A stretch of DNA of 64,000 nucleotides. Origin: CBDIDH01 sp965277595 (GTDB taxonomy: Bacteria > Planctomycetota > Planctomycetia > Isosphaerales > Isosphaeraceae). The position numbers and the translations under genes were made by a program. Position 1 is the first letter of the stretch. Every line of letters begins with the position of its first letter. Under the pieces are notes generated by a model. It ran no database searches and had not been told where the DNA came from. It saw only the letters and a list, made by a program, of their open reading frames with translations. The DNA lies in the NCBI GenBank assembly GCA_965277595.1, contig CBDIDH010000002.1, positions 1,922,001 through 1,986,000 of the forward strand. The letters run 5' to 3'. This document shows positions 44,677 through 52,556 of the stretch, piece by piece.

Positions 44677-44775
44677 CATGAGCAATGAGCAATGAGCAAT
44701 GAGCAATGAGCAATGAGCGATGACCAATGACCGAGTAATTCCACACTTCGGTCATCGGTCATCGGTCATCGGGAA
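44677..44775. repeat. Family A hinged heptad hairpin with GAGCAAT expansion
   Basis: Five GAGCAAT heptads pass into ATGACCA/ATGACCG heptads; the hinge AGTAATTCCACACTTC is followed by three CGGTCAT heptads and CGGGAAATTGCC. The hinge matches 24841 except at a few bases. Confidence 0.85.
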
Positions 44776-44777
44776 AT

Positions 44778-44813
44778 TGCCCTTTGCCCTTTGCCCTTTG
44801 CCCTTTGCCCTTG
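44778..44813. repeat. Family B short array directly fused to a family A element
   Basis: Four to five CCCTTTG heptads begin exactly where the family A element ends (GGGAAATTGCC CTTTGCC). This junction suggests the two families share an outer border sequence. Confidence 0.8.
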
Positions 44814-44846
44814 TTCAGAAACAAGCACCCTGGAGGCAGATCCCCA

Positions 44847-45701
44847 ATGGATTCATCCCACGACCCCCCCGGCGGCGGCAACGCCCGGGTGATGCAGTGC
44901 ATGGAGATCCGAGGCGGAAGCCAGGCGGTTGAAGAATCGGTTGCGACGCCGGGAATCGATGCCTGGGTCTTCAGCCAGCCCTTTCACAATGAGGTCGGCG
45001 GCGGAGATGTCCATTACCTCTCGCTCTGCGGCGGCGGCGTGATTACCCGGTTGATCCTGGCCGACGTCTCCGGCCACGGCGCCGATGTCGCCAAGATCTC
45101 CGTCTCGCTCCGCGCCCTGATGCGCAAGAATATCAACACCAAGAGCCAGACCCGACTCGTCCAGGCCCTGAACCGCCAGTTTGCCGAGCTTGCCCAGTTA
45201 AGCCGGTTCGCCACTGCGGTCGTGGCGACCTATCTTGCCACGAAGCAAACCCTGACCGTCTGCAACGCCGGTCATCCCCGGCCGCTCTGGCGCGACGCGG
45301 CGACAGGCCGCTGGGCGCTTCTGGACCGCGACCTCGGCAACGCGGGCAACCTGCCGCTCGGCCTTGACGACGAAACGGCCTATCATCAGTTCTCGGTCAC
45401 GCTTTCCCGGGGCGATCTCGTCCTCTTTTACACCGATGCCCTGATCGAGGCGGCCGATGCTTCCGACAAACAACTCGGTGAATCGGGCCTTCTGGAACTC
45501 GTCGGCACTCTGAACTTCGAAACTCCGGCGCAGCTTGGCCGATCGCTCCTTGAGGCTCTGGACCGTTATCGCCAGGGTGCGCCGGCCGACGATGACGTGA
45601 CGCTTGTCGCCCTTCATCACAATGCCGGCGGCCCCCGACGGCTCTCCGTGGCCGAGAAAATCGGCGTCTACGCCAAGGTTTTCGGGATCAAGCAGGTCTG
45701 A
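44847..45701 (+). CDS. PP2C (SpoIIE-type) serine phosphatase
   Basis: The 284-residue protein is a single phosphatase domain: GGGDVHYLSLCGGG, LADVSGHGADVAKIS, CNAGHPRPLW, LVLFYTDALIEAAD and the terminal DDDVTLVALHH. Metal-binding Asp residues are present. There is no sensory GAF or PAS domain, unlike the phosphatase at 15691. It is probably a regulator in a partner-switch pathway, but no anti-sigma partner is next to it. The ATG at 44847 has GGAGG 12 bases upstream. The frame upstream of it is repeat. Confidence 0.9.
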   Translation: MDSSHDPPGGGNARVMQCMEIRGGSQAVEESVATPGIDAWVFSQPFHNEVGGGDVHYLSLCGGGVITRLILADVSGHGADVAKISVSLRALMRKNINTKSQTRLVQALNRQFAELAQLSRFATAVVATYLATKQTLTVCNAGHPRPLWRDAATGRWALLDRDLGNAGNLPLGLDDETAYHQFSVTLSRGDLVLFYTDALIEAADASDKQLGESGLLELVGTLNFETPAQLGRSLLEALDRYRQGAPADDDVTLVALHHNAGGPRRLSVAEKIGVYAKVFGIKQV

Positions 45702-45761
45702 CCGACCCGGTGTCGAGGGTTCTGGCATCAACACCCTGGACAGCCCCACAAATGCCGTCGC

Positions 45762-45840
45762 AATCGGAATAATCCGTCCGAAGTTTTGGGATATTCACTT
45801 AAGTAGGATTCGGACGGGAAGTTCGGACGTATCGGATTCA
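45762..45840. promoter_or_regulatory. Cluster of inverted CGGA/TCCG motifs upstream of the efflux genes
   Basis: AATCCGTCCGAA (45771-45782) is mirrored by TTCGGACG at 45809-45816 and again at 45822-45829, the last followed by TAT-CGGATT. The arms flank an A/T-rich core (TTTTGGGATATTCACTTAAG). The layout suits an operator for a dimeric regulator near a promoter, about 100 bases before the first TolC-like gene. No regulator gene is adjacent. Confidence 0.45.
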
Positions 45841-45932
45841 CCCCTTCCTCAAGTCGCTCTTCACCTCGTGCCGATGCAAAACCTTGGAAATGTCCCACCC
45901 CACCGAAGGACTCGAAGGGGAGACGCCAAGGC

Positions 45933-47792
45933 ATGGGCGCGTTGAACAGGATGGTCGTGGCAGGATTCCTCGCGGGCTCGTCCCCGCTCTGGGTGGCCTT
46001 CGCCGCCGCCCAGCCAAACGCGGCCCCGCCGCCCGGCGCAACTCCCGCGCCTGGCTCGGCCCCGGCCCCGGCTCCAGGTCTCGCTCCGGGCGGAGGCGCC
46101 GGGATCGCTCCGGGCGGTGCCCTCACGCCCACAACGCCGGCCCCGGCCCCGGCCGGGACAACCGATCTTCCGGCGCTCGCCCCACAACCGGGCGCGGCCC
46201 GCGTTCCCGCCGCCGACATGCCGACCGACGCGGGCCCGGCCCCCTCGGCCAGCCCGGCGCCGGGTGCCGCGACCACACCGGTCTCCGGCGTGCAAGGGGC
46301 CGCGGGCAGGCCCGCCGGTCCCGGCGTCACGGCCATCACGATCCCCCCGTCGCCGCCGTCGATTCTTGATCCGGGGCTCAGGCCGATCGACCTGAACACG
46401 GCCCTGCGGCTCGCCGGGGCACAGAACCCGCAACTCCTGATCGCCCGCCAGCGCGTGGTTGAGGCCGCGGCGCTCCGGCAGCTCGCCGCCGTGCAGATCT
46501 TGCCGTCGCTCAACTTCGGCATGAATTACGACTCGCACACCGGTAACTTGCAACAGTCCAACGGCAACGTCCTCTCGGTCAACCGCTCCGCGCTCTACAC
46601 CGGTGCCGGTGCCGGAGCCGTGGCCGCGGGTACGGTCTCGGTGCCGGGCGTCTTGCTCGAAGGCAATGTGGCAATTGGCGTTTACGGCTTCTTGACGTCG
46701 CGTCAGGTCGTCGCTCAGCGTCAGTTCGCGTCGGAAGCGGCGCGGAACCAGGCGTTCCTGGCGACGACTCTTGCCTATTCCGAACTGCTCCGCGCCGAAG
46801 GGCGTCGGGCCGTCGCCGTTCAGGTCCGCGACGAGGCCAAGCGCGTCGCCGATCTCACCGTCGCCTATGCCAACGCGGGGCAGGGGCGGTCCGCCGACGC
46901 CCACCGGGCCCTCACCGAACTCCAGACGCGTGAGAACGATCTCGAAGCCGCCGAAGGCGCGATCCTCGTTGCCTCGGCTCGCCTTTGCAATGTCTTGAAC
47001 CTGGACCCGTCGGTCCGGCTTCGACCCACCGACGCCGTACTCGTTCCCGCGCCGATCGTTCCCGACCCGACTCCCGTCGCCCAGTTGATCGCCCTCGCCC
47101 TGCTGCAACGCCCCGAGTTGAAAGAGCGTCGGGCGGTGATTCGCGAGGCTCTCCTGGTCCTTGAAGGGGCTCGGGTCTTGCCCTTCTCGCCGACGATCAT
47201 GCTTGGCTACAGCGCCGGCGGGTTTGGCGGCGGTAGTAACCTCGTCCGTCCGGTCTTCGGCGGCTTCGGCGGTCGGTCCGACTTCGACGTCATGGCCTAC
47301 TGGACGCTTCAGAACCTCGGCGTCGGCAACGCCGCGATGATTAACCTGGCCAGATCCCGGCTGGGAGTTACCCGTTACCAGGAAATCGCCGTTCTTGACC
47401 AGGTTCGCGCCGAGGTGGCCGAGGCGTACGCCAAGACACATGCGCGGTTCGCCCAGATTGGCACCGCCGAACGCGCCGTGCTGAGCGGGACCCGCGGCTT
47501 CCGCGAAGACCTTCTTCGGATCGAGAACACGGTCTCACCGGCGATCGAGACGGTCGACAGCCTTCGGCTTCTCGCCCGCGCCCGATACGCCTACCTTGAC
47601 TCGATCGTTGACTACAACCGCGCCCAGTTTGAGCTGTACGTGGCCCTTGGCCAGCCCCCCGCGGCGACGCTCTCGCACGCGGTGCCCGACTCGGGGGTCA
47701 GCCCTCCCGGCGAGCCGTCCACCATCAACGCTTCGGCCGATCGGGCCGCCCGACTGACCCCGGCAACGCCCGCGCCGACGATCCCGCGTTAA
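45933..47792 (+). CDS. TolC-like outer membrane efflux protein with Ala/Pro-rich N-terminal region
   Basis: The 619-residue protein has a signal peptide (ending AFAAAQ), an Ala/Pro-rich disordered stretch (about 26-140), then an outer-membrane-efflux (OEP) fold of about 470 residues (RPIDLNTALRLAGAQNPQLLIARQRVVEA at the start, a second half with RPELKERRAVIREALL). It would form the trimeric exit duct of a tripartite exporter. AGGGGAG lies about 11 bases upstream of the ATG. A second TolC-like gene follows 105 bases later, and the fusion protein and pump lie downstream on the other strand. Confidence 0.9.
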   Translation: MGALNRMVVAGFLAGSSPLWVAFAAAQPNAAPPPGATPAPGSAPAPAPGLAPGGGAGIAPGGALTPTTPAPAPAGTTDLPALAPQPGAARVPAADMPTDAGPAPSASPAPGAATTPVSGVQGAAGRPAGPGVTAITIPPSPPSILDPGLRPIDLNTALRLAGAQNPQLLIARQRVVEAAALRQLAAVQILPSLNFGMNYDSHTGNLQQSNGNVLSVNRSALYTGAGAGAVAAGTVSVPGVLLEGNVAIGVYGFLTSRQVVAQRQFASEAARNQAFLATTLAYSELLRAEGRRAVAVQVRDEAKRVADLTVAYANAGQGRSADAHRALTELQTRENDLEAAEGAILVASARLCNVLNLDPSVRLRPTDAVLVPAPIVPDPTPVAQLIALALLQRPELKERRAVIREALLVLEGARVLPFSPTIMLGYSAGGFGGGSNLVRPVFGGFGGRSDFDVMAYWTLQNLGVGNAAMINLARSRLGVTRYQEIAVLDQVRAEVAEAYAKTHARFAQIGTAERAVLSGTRGFREDLLRIENTVSPAIETVDSLRLLARARYAYLDSIVDYNRAQFELYVALGQPPAATLSHAVPDSGVSPPGEPSTINASADRAARLTPATPAPTIPR

Positions 47793-47897
47793 TTTAGAAG
47801 GCGGGCTGTCTCGGGCAAGAACCGAATGAGCGAATCCGCGCAATCGTGCGTCCGCGGAGCTGTACGCACGGGGTTTTGGGAACCGAAGGAGAGGTCG

Positions 47898-49991
47898 ATG
47901 GCCATCAGATCAGACGCCCGACGCCAGGGACACCGGGGGCGTCGGATCGCTTCGTCCCTAATCTATCCGTCGATGCTTCTGTCGGCGGTCCTTCCAGGCT
48001 GCTCGACGTCGCGATCCCTTCACTGGGCCGAGGTCGCGCAGACCCCCCCCGCCGGATCGCCCCAGCCTGTCTACGCCTATGTGGGCCGAACCCGGATCGA
48101 GCCGACCCCGGTCGCGACCCCGGTTTCCACTCCGGTTCCGACTGTCGCCGTCGCCCCTTCCGTCGCCTCGGCTCCGGCCCTGGCCGCGACCGACGTCGGC
48201 GTCCAGAAAACGGCGGCACCGGCAGCCGTACCCGTGGCTCTGGCTCCGGTGGTCCCCGTGGCTCCGGCGCCGGAGGCACCCGCTCCCGCCGCTCCGGCAC
48301 TGGCCGCGACCCCGGCCGCGACCGACGTCGGCGTCCAGAAAACGGCGGCACCGGCCCCCGCGCCAGCGGCCCCGGCTCCGGCCCCCGCGCCAGCGGCCCC
48401 CGCACCCGCTTTAGAGACTCCAGCGGCAGCCGCTCCGGCCCCCGCGCCAGCGGCCCCGGCCCCCGTTCCAGCGGCCCCCGCACCCGTTCCAGCGGCTCCC
48501 GTCGCACTGGCTGCGTCGGCACCGGCTGCGTCGGCACCGGCTGCGTCGGTCTCGGCTCCATCAACGGTGGACGGCCTGACCAGTCCTCCCCCTTCGGTGA
48601 TCCCGGCGCCAAGCTCGGAGTATCCGATCGACCTGACGACGGCGCTCAGGCTTGCCGAGGTTGAGAACCCGTTGATCGCCGAGGCCCGCCAGCGGATCGG
48701 CGAGGCCGTGGCTTTTCAGCAACGGGCGCGAGCATTACTCTTGCCCGACATCAACGCCGGCACGAACTACCACTATCACCAGGGGAACCTTCAGCGGTCC
48801 TCGGGCCGGATCTTGAAGCTGGACGAGCAATCGCTCTACTTCGGCGGTGGTGCCGATGTCGTCGCGGCCGGCACCGTCGAGGTTCCGGCGATCAGCATCG
48901 TGAGCGCCTTGACCGAGGCGATCTTCGAACCCCTCGCCGCTCGCCAGCAGGTCGTCGGCGCTCGCTTTCAGGCGGCGGCGACCGCCAACCAGGTCCTTCT
49001 CGAAGTGGCCGACCTTCACTTCGAGCTTCTCGCCCGCGAGGCCGATCTACGCGTTCGCCGCGAGACCGCGGCGCAAGGCTCCGAGGTCGCCCGCCTGACC
49101 CGCAGCTACGCCGAGGCCCAGGAAGGCCGGTCCGCCGACGCCGAACGCGCCGCGACCGAACTCGCCCTGATTGACCGCGAAGTCCTTGACGCCGAGGAAG
49201 GCGTCGCCGTCGCCTCGGCCCGGCTGGCGCGTCGGCTCCACCTTGACCAGTCGGTCCGCGTCCGGCCGATCGCCCCGATCGTCGAGGAGGTCACGCTCGT
49301 TGACCCCAACGCCCCGGTCATCGGCCTGATCCAGACCGCACTCAGGCGTCGGCCCGAGGTCGGAGCGCGTGCCGCGACCATCGGCGCGGCCGAGACCCGA
49401 TACCGCGAGGAACGTTATCGGCCCCTCTTGCCGACCCTCTCGCTCGGCTTCAGCGGCGGTGCCTTTGGCGGTGGAAGTAACCTCACGGGCGTCGAGCTTG
49501 GGGCCTTCCGCGGTCGAACCGACTTTGACGTCCTGGTCTTCTGGACCTTGCGCAACTTCGGCGCGGGTAACCTCTCGCTCCAAAAACAGCGCCAGGCCCA
49601 GGTTGGCCAGGCCGTCGGCGAGCAGTCGCGAGCGATTGCCGAGATCCGTAGCGAGGTCAGCGCCGCCGCCGCCGAGGTCGCCGCGGCCCGCCAGCGCGTC
49701 AGCATCGCCACCCGCCAGCTTGCCAGCGCCGAGACGGGATTCCGCGAAGACTTGATTTATATCCGAACCACGGTCGGCCGACCGATCGAGCTGGTGAACA
49801 GCCTTCGGCTCTTGAACCAGGCCCGGGTCGACCGCATCCGCGCGGTGACCGACTACAATCAGGCTCAGGTTCGCCTCTTTGTCGCCCTTGGCTCACCCCC
49901 GCCCCTCAACGCCTCTCCAAACACCCCGCTTCCCCCGGCCCCGATCGCCTCGCCTCTGCTTCCTCCCGTCTCTCAGGTTCATCTTCACTAG
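47898..49991 (+). CDS. TolC-like outer membrane efflux lipoprotein with long Ala/Pro-rich region
   Basis: The 697-residue protein has an N-terminal signal with lipobox-like LSAVLPGC, suggesting a lipid anchor. A Pro/Ala/Val-rich stretch of about 200 residues (PAPAPAAPAPA types, with a repeated TDVGVQKTAAPA) is followed by an OEP domain (YPIDLTTALRLAEVENPLIAEARQRIGEA; RRPEVGARAATIGAAE). The OEP part is clearly related to the preceding gene, so the pair arose by duplication. The ATG at 47898 has AAGGAGAGG 5 bases upstream, much better than the frame's earlier ATG at 47826. Confidence 0.9.
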   Translation: MAIRSDARRQGHRGRRIASSLIYPSMLLSAVLPGCSTSRSLHWAEVAQTPPAGSPQPVYAYVGRTRIEPTPVATPVSTPVPTVAVAPSVASAPALAATDVGVQKTAAPAAVPVALAPVVPVAPAPEAPAPAAPALAATPAATDVGVQKTAAPAPAPAAPAPAPAPAAPAPALETPAAAAPAPAPAAPAPVPAAPAPVPAAPVALAASAPAASAPAASVSAPSTVDGLTSPPPSVIPAPSSEYPIDLTTALRLAEVENPLIAEARQRIGEAVAFQQRARALLLPDINAGTNYHYHQGNLQRSSGRILKLDEQSLYFGGGADVVAAGTVEVPAISIVSALTEAIFEPLAARQQVVGARFQAAATANQVLLEVADLHFELLAREADLRVRRETAAQGSEVARLTRSYAEAQEGRSADAERAATELALIDREVLDAEEGVAVASARLARRLHLDQSVRVRPIAPIVEEVTLVDPNAPVIGLIQTALRRRPEVGARAATIGAAETRYREERYRPLLPTLSLGFSGGAFGGGSNLTGVELGAFRGRTDFDVLVFWTLRNFGAGNLSLQKQRQAQVGQAVGEQSRAIAEIRSEVSAAAAEVAAARQRVSIATRQLASAETGFREDLIYIRTTVGRPIELVNSLRLLNQARVDRIRAVTDYNQAQVRLFVALGSPPPLNASPNTPLPPAPIASPLLPPVSQVHLH

Positions 49992-50011
49992 GGTTGTTGA
50001 CGAATCGACTT

Positions 50012-50319
50012 AAAGCCAAAGGACAGAAGGCCAAAGGACACAAGGACAAAGGGCGGATTTTCCTTTTTGTCCTTTGCCCTTTGCCCTTCTTTCCTTTGCC
50101 CTTCTTTCCTTTGCCCTTCTTTCCTTTGCCCTTCTTTCCTTTGCCCTTCTTTCCTTTGCCCTTCTTTCCTTTGCCCTTCTTTCCTTTGCCCTTCTTTCCT
50201 TTGCCCTTCTTTCCTTTGCCCTTCTTTCCTTTGCCCTTCTTTCCTTTGCCCTTCTTTCCTTTGCCCTTCTTTCCTTTGCCCTTCTTTCCTTTGCCCTTCT
50301 TTCCTTTGCCCTTCTTTCC
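50012..50319. repeat. Family B hairpin with expanded right arm: 15-base period, about 16 copies
   Basis: Left arm AAAGGACAGAAGGCCAAAGGAC and similar, hinge GGCGGATTTTCC, then CCTTTGCC heptads and a near-perfect tandem array of a 15-base unit (CCTTTGCCCTTCTTT) from about 50078. Because 15 is a multiple of three, several long open frames (repeats such as FFPLP or KKGKG) run through; these are artefacts. Confidence 0.93.
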
Positions 50320-50790
50320 CACCCTCCCCCCTTCAACCTCCCTCAAATCCCCGATCAACCCCCGGCCCCATCTCGATGTTGAAGACGTGCGATCGCGCGC
50401 GACATCAGAATCGAAGGCCGTGATGAGGCGATTCGACGTCGCATGCACGGTAAGGGAGTTGACAGAGGGGAGGGCGAAGCTATGGGTGAAGCAGCAAATC
50501 GAAGCCAACGCGCCTCTCACGTCCAGGGCGTGTCGCGCGGCGCGACACCCGCTCGACCAGGCTTGTTGACCAATCGAAGCCAGTACAACCCCGGTGTCGC
50601 GCGGCGCGACACGCTCTGGCAGGGGCGAAATTACCAAACGAAGCCAACAGGGCGAAGTCTGGGTAAGATATCCGGCCGACAAACCTGGGCTTTGCCCTGC
50701 AAGATGGCCACGAGACTGTCGCGCGGCGCGACACCCGGATGGCTTCGCTTCAGGAACGAAGCCACCCGGATTCGCAAGGTCGGGGCGGCG
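50320..50790. repeat. Intergenic region with three 19-base palindromes GTGTCGCGCGGCGCGACAC
   Basis: Palindromes lie at 50530-50548, 50594-50612 and 50717-50734 (the last lacks the first G), spaced 64 and 123 bases. A CGAAGCCA motif recurs between them (near 50502, 50576, 50641 and 50757). No gene is present. A fourth copy occurs at 2751. The uneven spacing and palindromic repeat exclude a normal CRISPR array; a REP-like element is more likely. Confidence 0.7.
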
Positions 50791-52305
50791 TCAGTGCGAA
50801 TCGACCTTGGCCTTCGACGAGGTCGCGGCGGCCGGATGATCGGTCTCGGCGACGGTCTTCGAAGCAGAGGAAGGCTCGGTCGTCTTCGTCACGCGAACCG
50901 CGGCGCCATCGGTGACCGATCCGGTGTCCTCGATCACCTCGTCGTCGGCGGTCAGGCCGGAGTGGACCTCGACCTGAAGGCCGTCATCGGTGCCGACCTT
51001 GATCGATGTCTTCTTGGCCCTGCCGTCGCGGACGACGTAAACATCGGCCTTGCCATCCTTTGCCTCGCCGACAAGACAGCGCGAGGGCAAGGTCGACGAC
51101 TTGGCGTCCTTGTCCAGGATGATCCGGGCAATGCCGTACATCCCCGCCCGGATCTTGTTCTCGGGGTTGGGCAGGTCAATCTCGGTGTGCATCGTCCGCG
51201 AGCCCGGGTCTTCGGTCTCCGCGAATCGCGAGACGGTCCCCTTGAGAACCTCGCCGGCAAGGGCGTCCAGGGTGATCTCGGCCGAGTCGCCGATGCTGAC
51301 GTAGGGAACGTCGCGGTCGGGAACCTGGGTCACGACGCGAACCTTGTCCGTCCGGGCGACGGTCAGGAGCGGACTCGTTCCGCCGTCGGAGGCCGACCGG
51401 ATGAAGGCTCCGCGGAAGAAGTTCCGCTTCGTGATCACACCGTCATACGGCGAGAGGATCTTGGTGTAACCGACAAGCACCCTGGCCCGTTCGAGCTTCG
51501 CCTCGGCGACCTCGACGTTGGCCTTGGCCTCGTCCTTGTCCGCCTCGGCCTTCTTGACGCGCGCCGACGCCGCGATGAGCTGCGCCTTGGAGTTGAGCAC
51601 TCCCTTACGCGAGGCCATCTCCGACGCCTTGGCCGACTCAAGCGCCTCGTCCTCCTCATCGGCGATCTGCTGGGGAATTGCCTTGCGGAGGACAAGGTCT
51701 TTATAGCGGGCGTCCTTCTTTTCGTGGAAGGACCGCATCGAAACATACCGCTCGACCTCGGCCTCGGCCTGTTCGACGGCGCTCGCGGAGGCGTCGCGGT
51801 CGGCCTTGGCGCTTTCAATAAAGGCGTCGGCCTGCGCGACGGCCGCCTTGGCCTGCGCGAGGTCGGCCGCGGCCTTCTTGGCGTCGTCAACGACCTCGGG
51901 GTCGTCGATCTCGATCAAGAGCTGATCGCGCTTGACGTGGTCGCCGTAATCGACGTGAAGGTGAGCCAGGTAGCCGGAAACCTTGGCGTACAGGTCGGCA
52001 TCTTCATACGGGGTGACCGTGCCGATCTGCGAGGAGGTCCGGACAATCCCCCCCTTGGTCATGTGGATGACGCCGACGGGAATCGCCTCGGCGTCGTTCG
52101 AACTCTTGTTGCCTTCTTCCGAGCCGCCCGCGGCGGCCTCGTGCTCGTGCTCGTTCTCGGATTTCTCGCGGTGCGAGACAAAATACCAGCCGCCCGCGGC
52201 GACGGCCACGGCGACAACGGCGAAGATCGCCCAGCCCCACCGCCCCGGTCTGGCCGGGGCATTATGATTCTGGGGCGTGGTCTGGGGTTGCGTTACTGTC
52301 GTCAC
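50791..52305 (-). CDS. RND efflux membrane fusion protein (HlyD/AcrA family)
   Basis: The 504-residue adaptor has an N-terminal transmembrane anchor (about 23-44), a His/Glu-rich segment (EHEHEAAAGG), a lipoyl-like half (VSGYLAHLHVDYGDHVKRDQLL), a long Ala/Lys/Glu coiled-coil hairpin (about 140-270), then ILSPYDGVITKRNFFRGAF and beta-barrel domains. It would bridge the RND pump and a TolC-like exit. A GTG start at 52305 is preferred because GGGAGG lies 7 bases upstream; an ATG at 52320 overlaps that site. The RND gene precedes it on the same strand, but the two are separated by a family A repeat. Confidence 0.92.
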   Translation of the reverse strand: MTTVTQPQTTPQNHNAPARPGRWGWAIFAVVAVAVAAGGWYFVSHREKSENEHEHEAAAGGSEEGNKSSNDAEAIPVGVIHMTKGGIVRTSSQIGTVTPYEDADLYAKVSGYLAHLHVDYGDHVKRDQLLIEIDDPEVVDDAKKAAADLAQAKAAVAQADAFIESAKADRDASASAVEQAEAEVERYVSMRSFHEKKDARYKDLVLRKAIPQQIADEEDEALESAKASEMASRKGVLNSKAQLIAASARVKKAEADKDEAKANVEVAEAKLERARVLVGYTKILSPYDGVITKRNFFRGAFIRSASDGGTSPLLTVARTDKVRVVTQVPDRDVPYVSIGDSAEITLDALAGEVLKGTVSRFAETEDPGSRTMHTEIDLPNPENKIRAGMYGIARIILDKDAKSSTLPSRCLVGEAKDGKADVYVVRDGRAKKTSIKVGTDDGLQVEVHSGLTADDEVIEDTGSVTDGAAVRVTKTTEPSSASKTVAETDHPAAATSSKAKVDSH

Positions 52306-52402
52306 GGGCGGACCTCCCATTTTTTTCGAGGATGATTCGTTCGCTCTTTTTCGATGATTCCTGGAGACGGTCGTCGACGGTTTCGCGGGAGATCGCCCGC
52401 GC

Positions 52403-52540
52403 CGGAGGATTGCAAAGTCTCTCTTGTGAATGACCAATGACCAAGGACCAAGGACCAAAGAGGCGGAATTTTTTGGTCATCGGTCATCGGTCATCGGTCA
52501 TTGGTCATTGGTCCTCGGTCATCGGGACTTTGCCATTCTC
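52403..52540. repeat. Family A hinged heptad hairpin with terminal inverted repeats
   Basis: The best-preserved element. Ends: GGAGGATTGCAAAGTC on the left and, inverted, GGAGAATGGCAAAGTC on the right (14 of 16 match). Left arm of ATGACCA/AGGACCA heptads, hinge AGGCGGAATTTTTT, right arm of seven or so CGGTCAT/TGGTCAT heptads. It lies between the RND pump and fusion-protein genes. Confidence 0.88.
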
Positions 52541-52556
52541 CTGATCGCCCGCGGCG

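Noticed and set aside
49906..50682. Low-complexity frames (KKGKG or FFPLP repeats) over the 15-base array
   Set aside because: The period is a multiple of three, so frames stay open by necessity; no start signal or non-repeat domain supports coding.
50530..50734. Possible CRISPR array
   Set aside because: Only three repeats, spacers of unequal length (45 and 104 bases), a fully palindromic repeat also present 48 kb away, and no cas genes.
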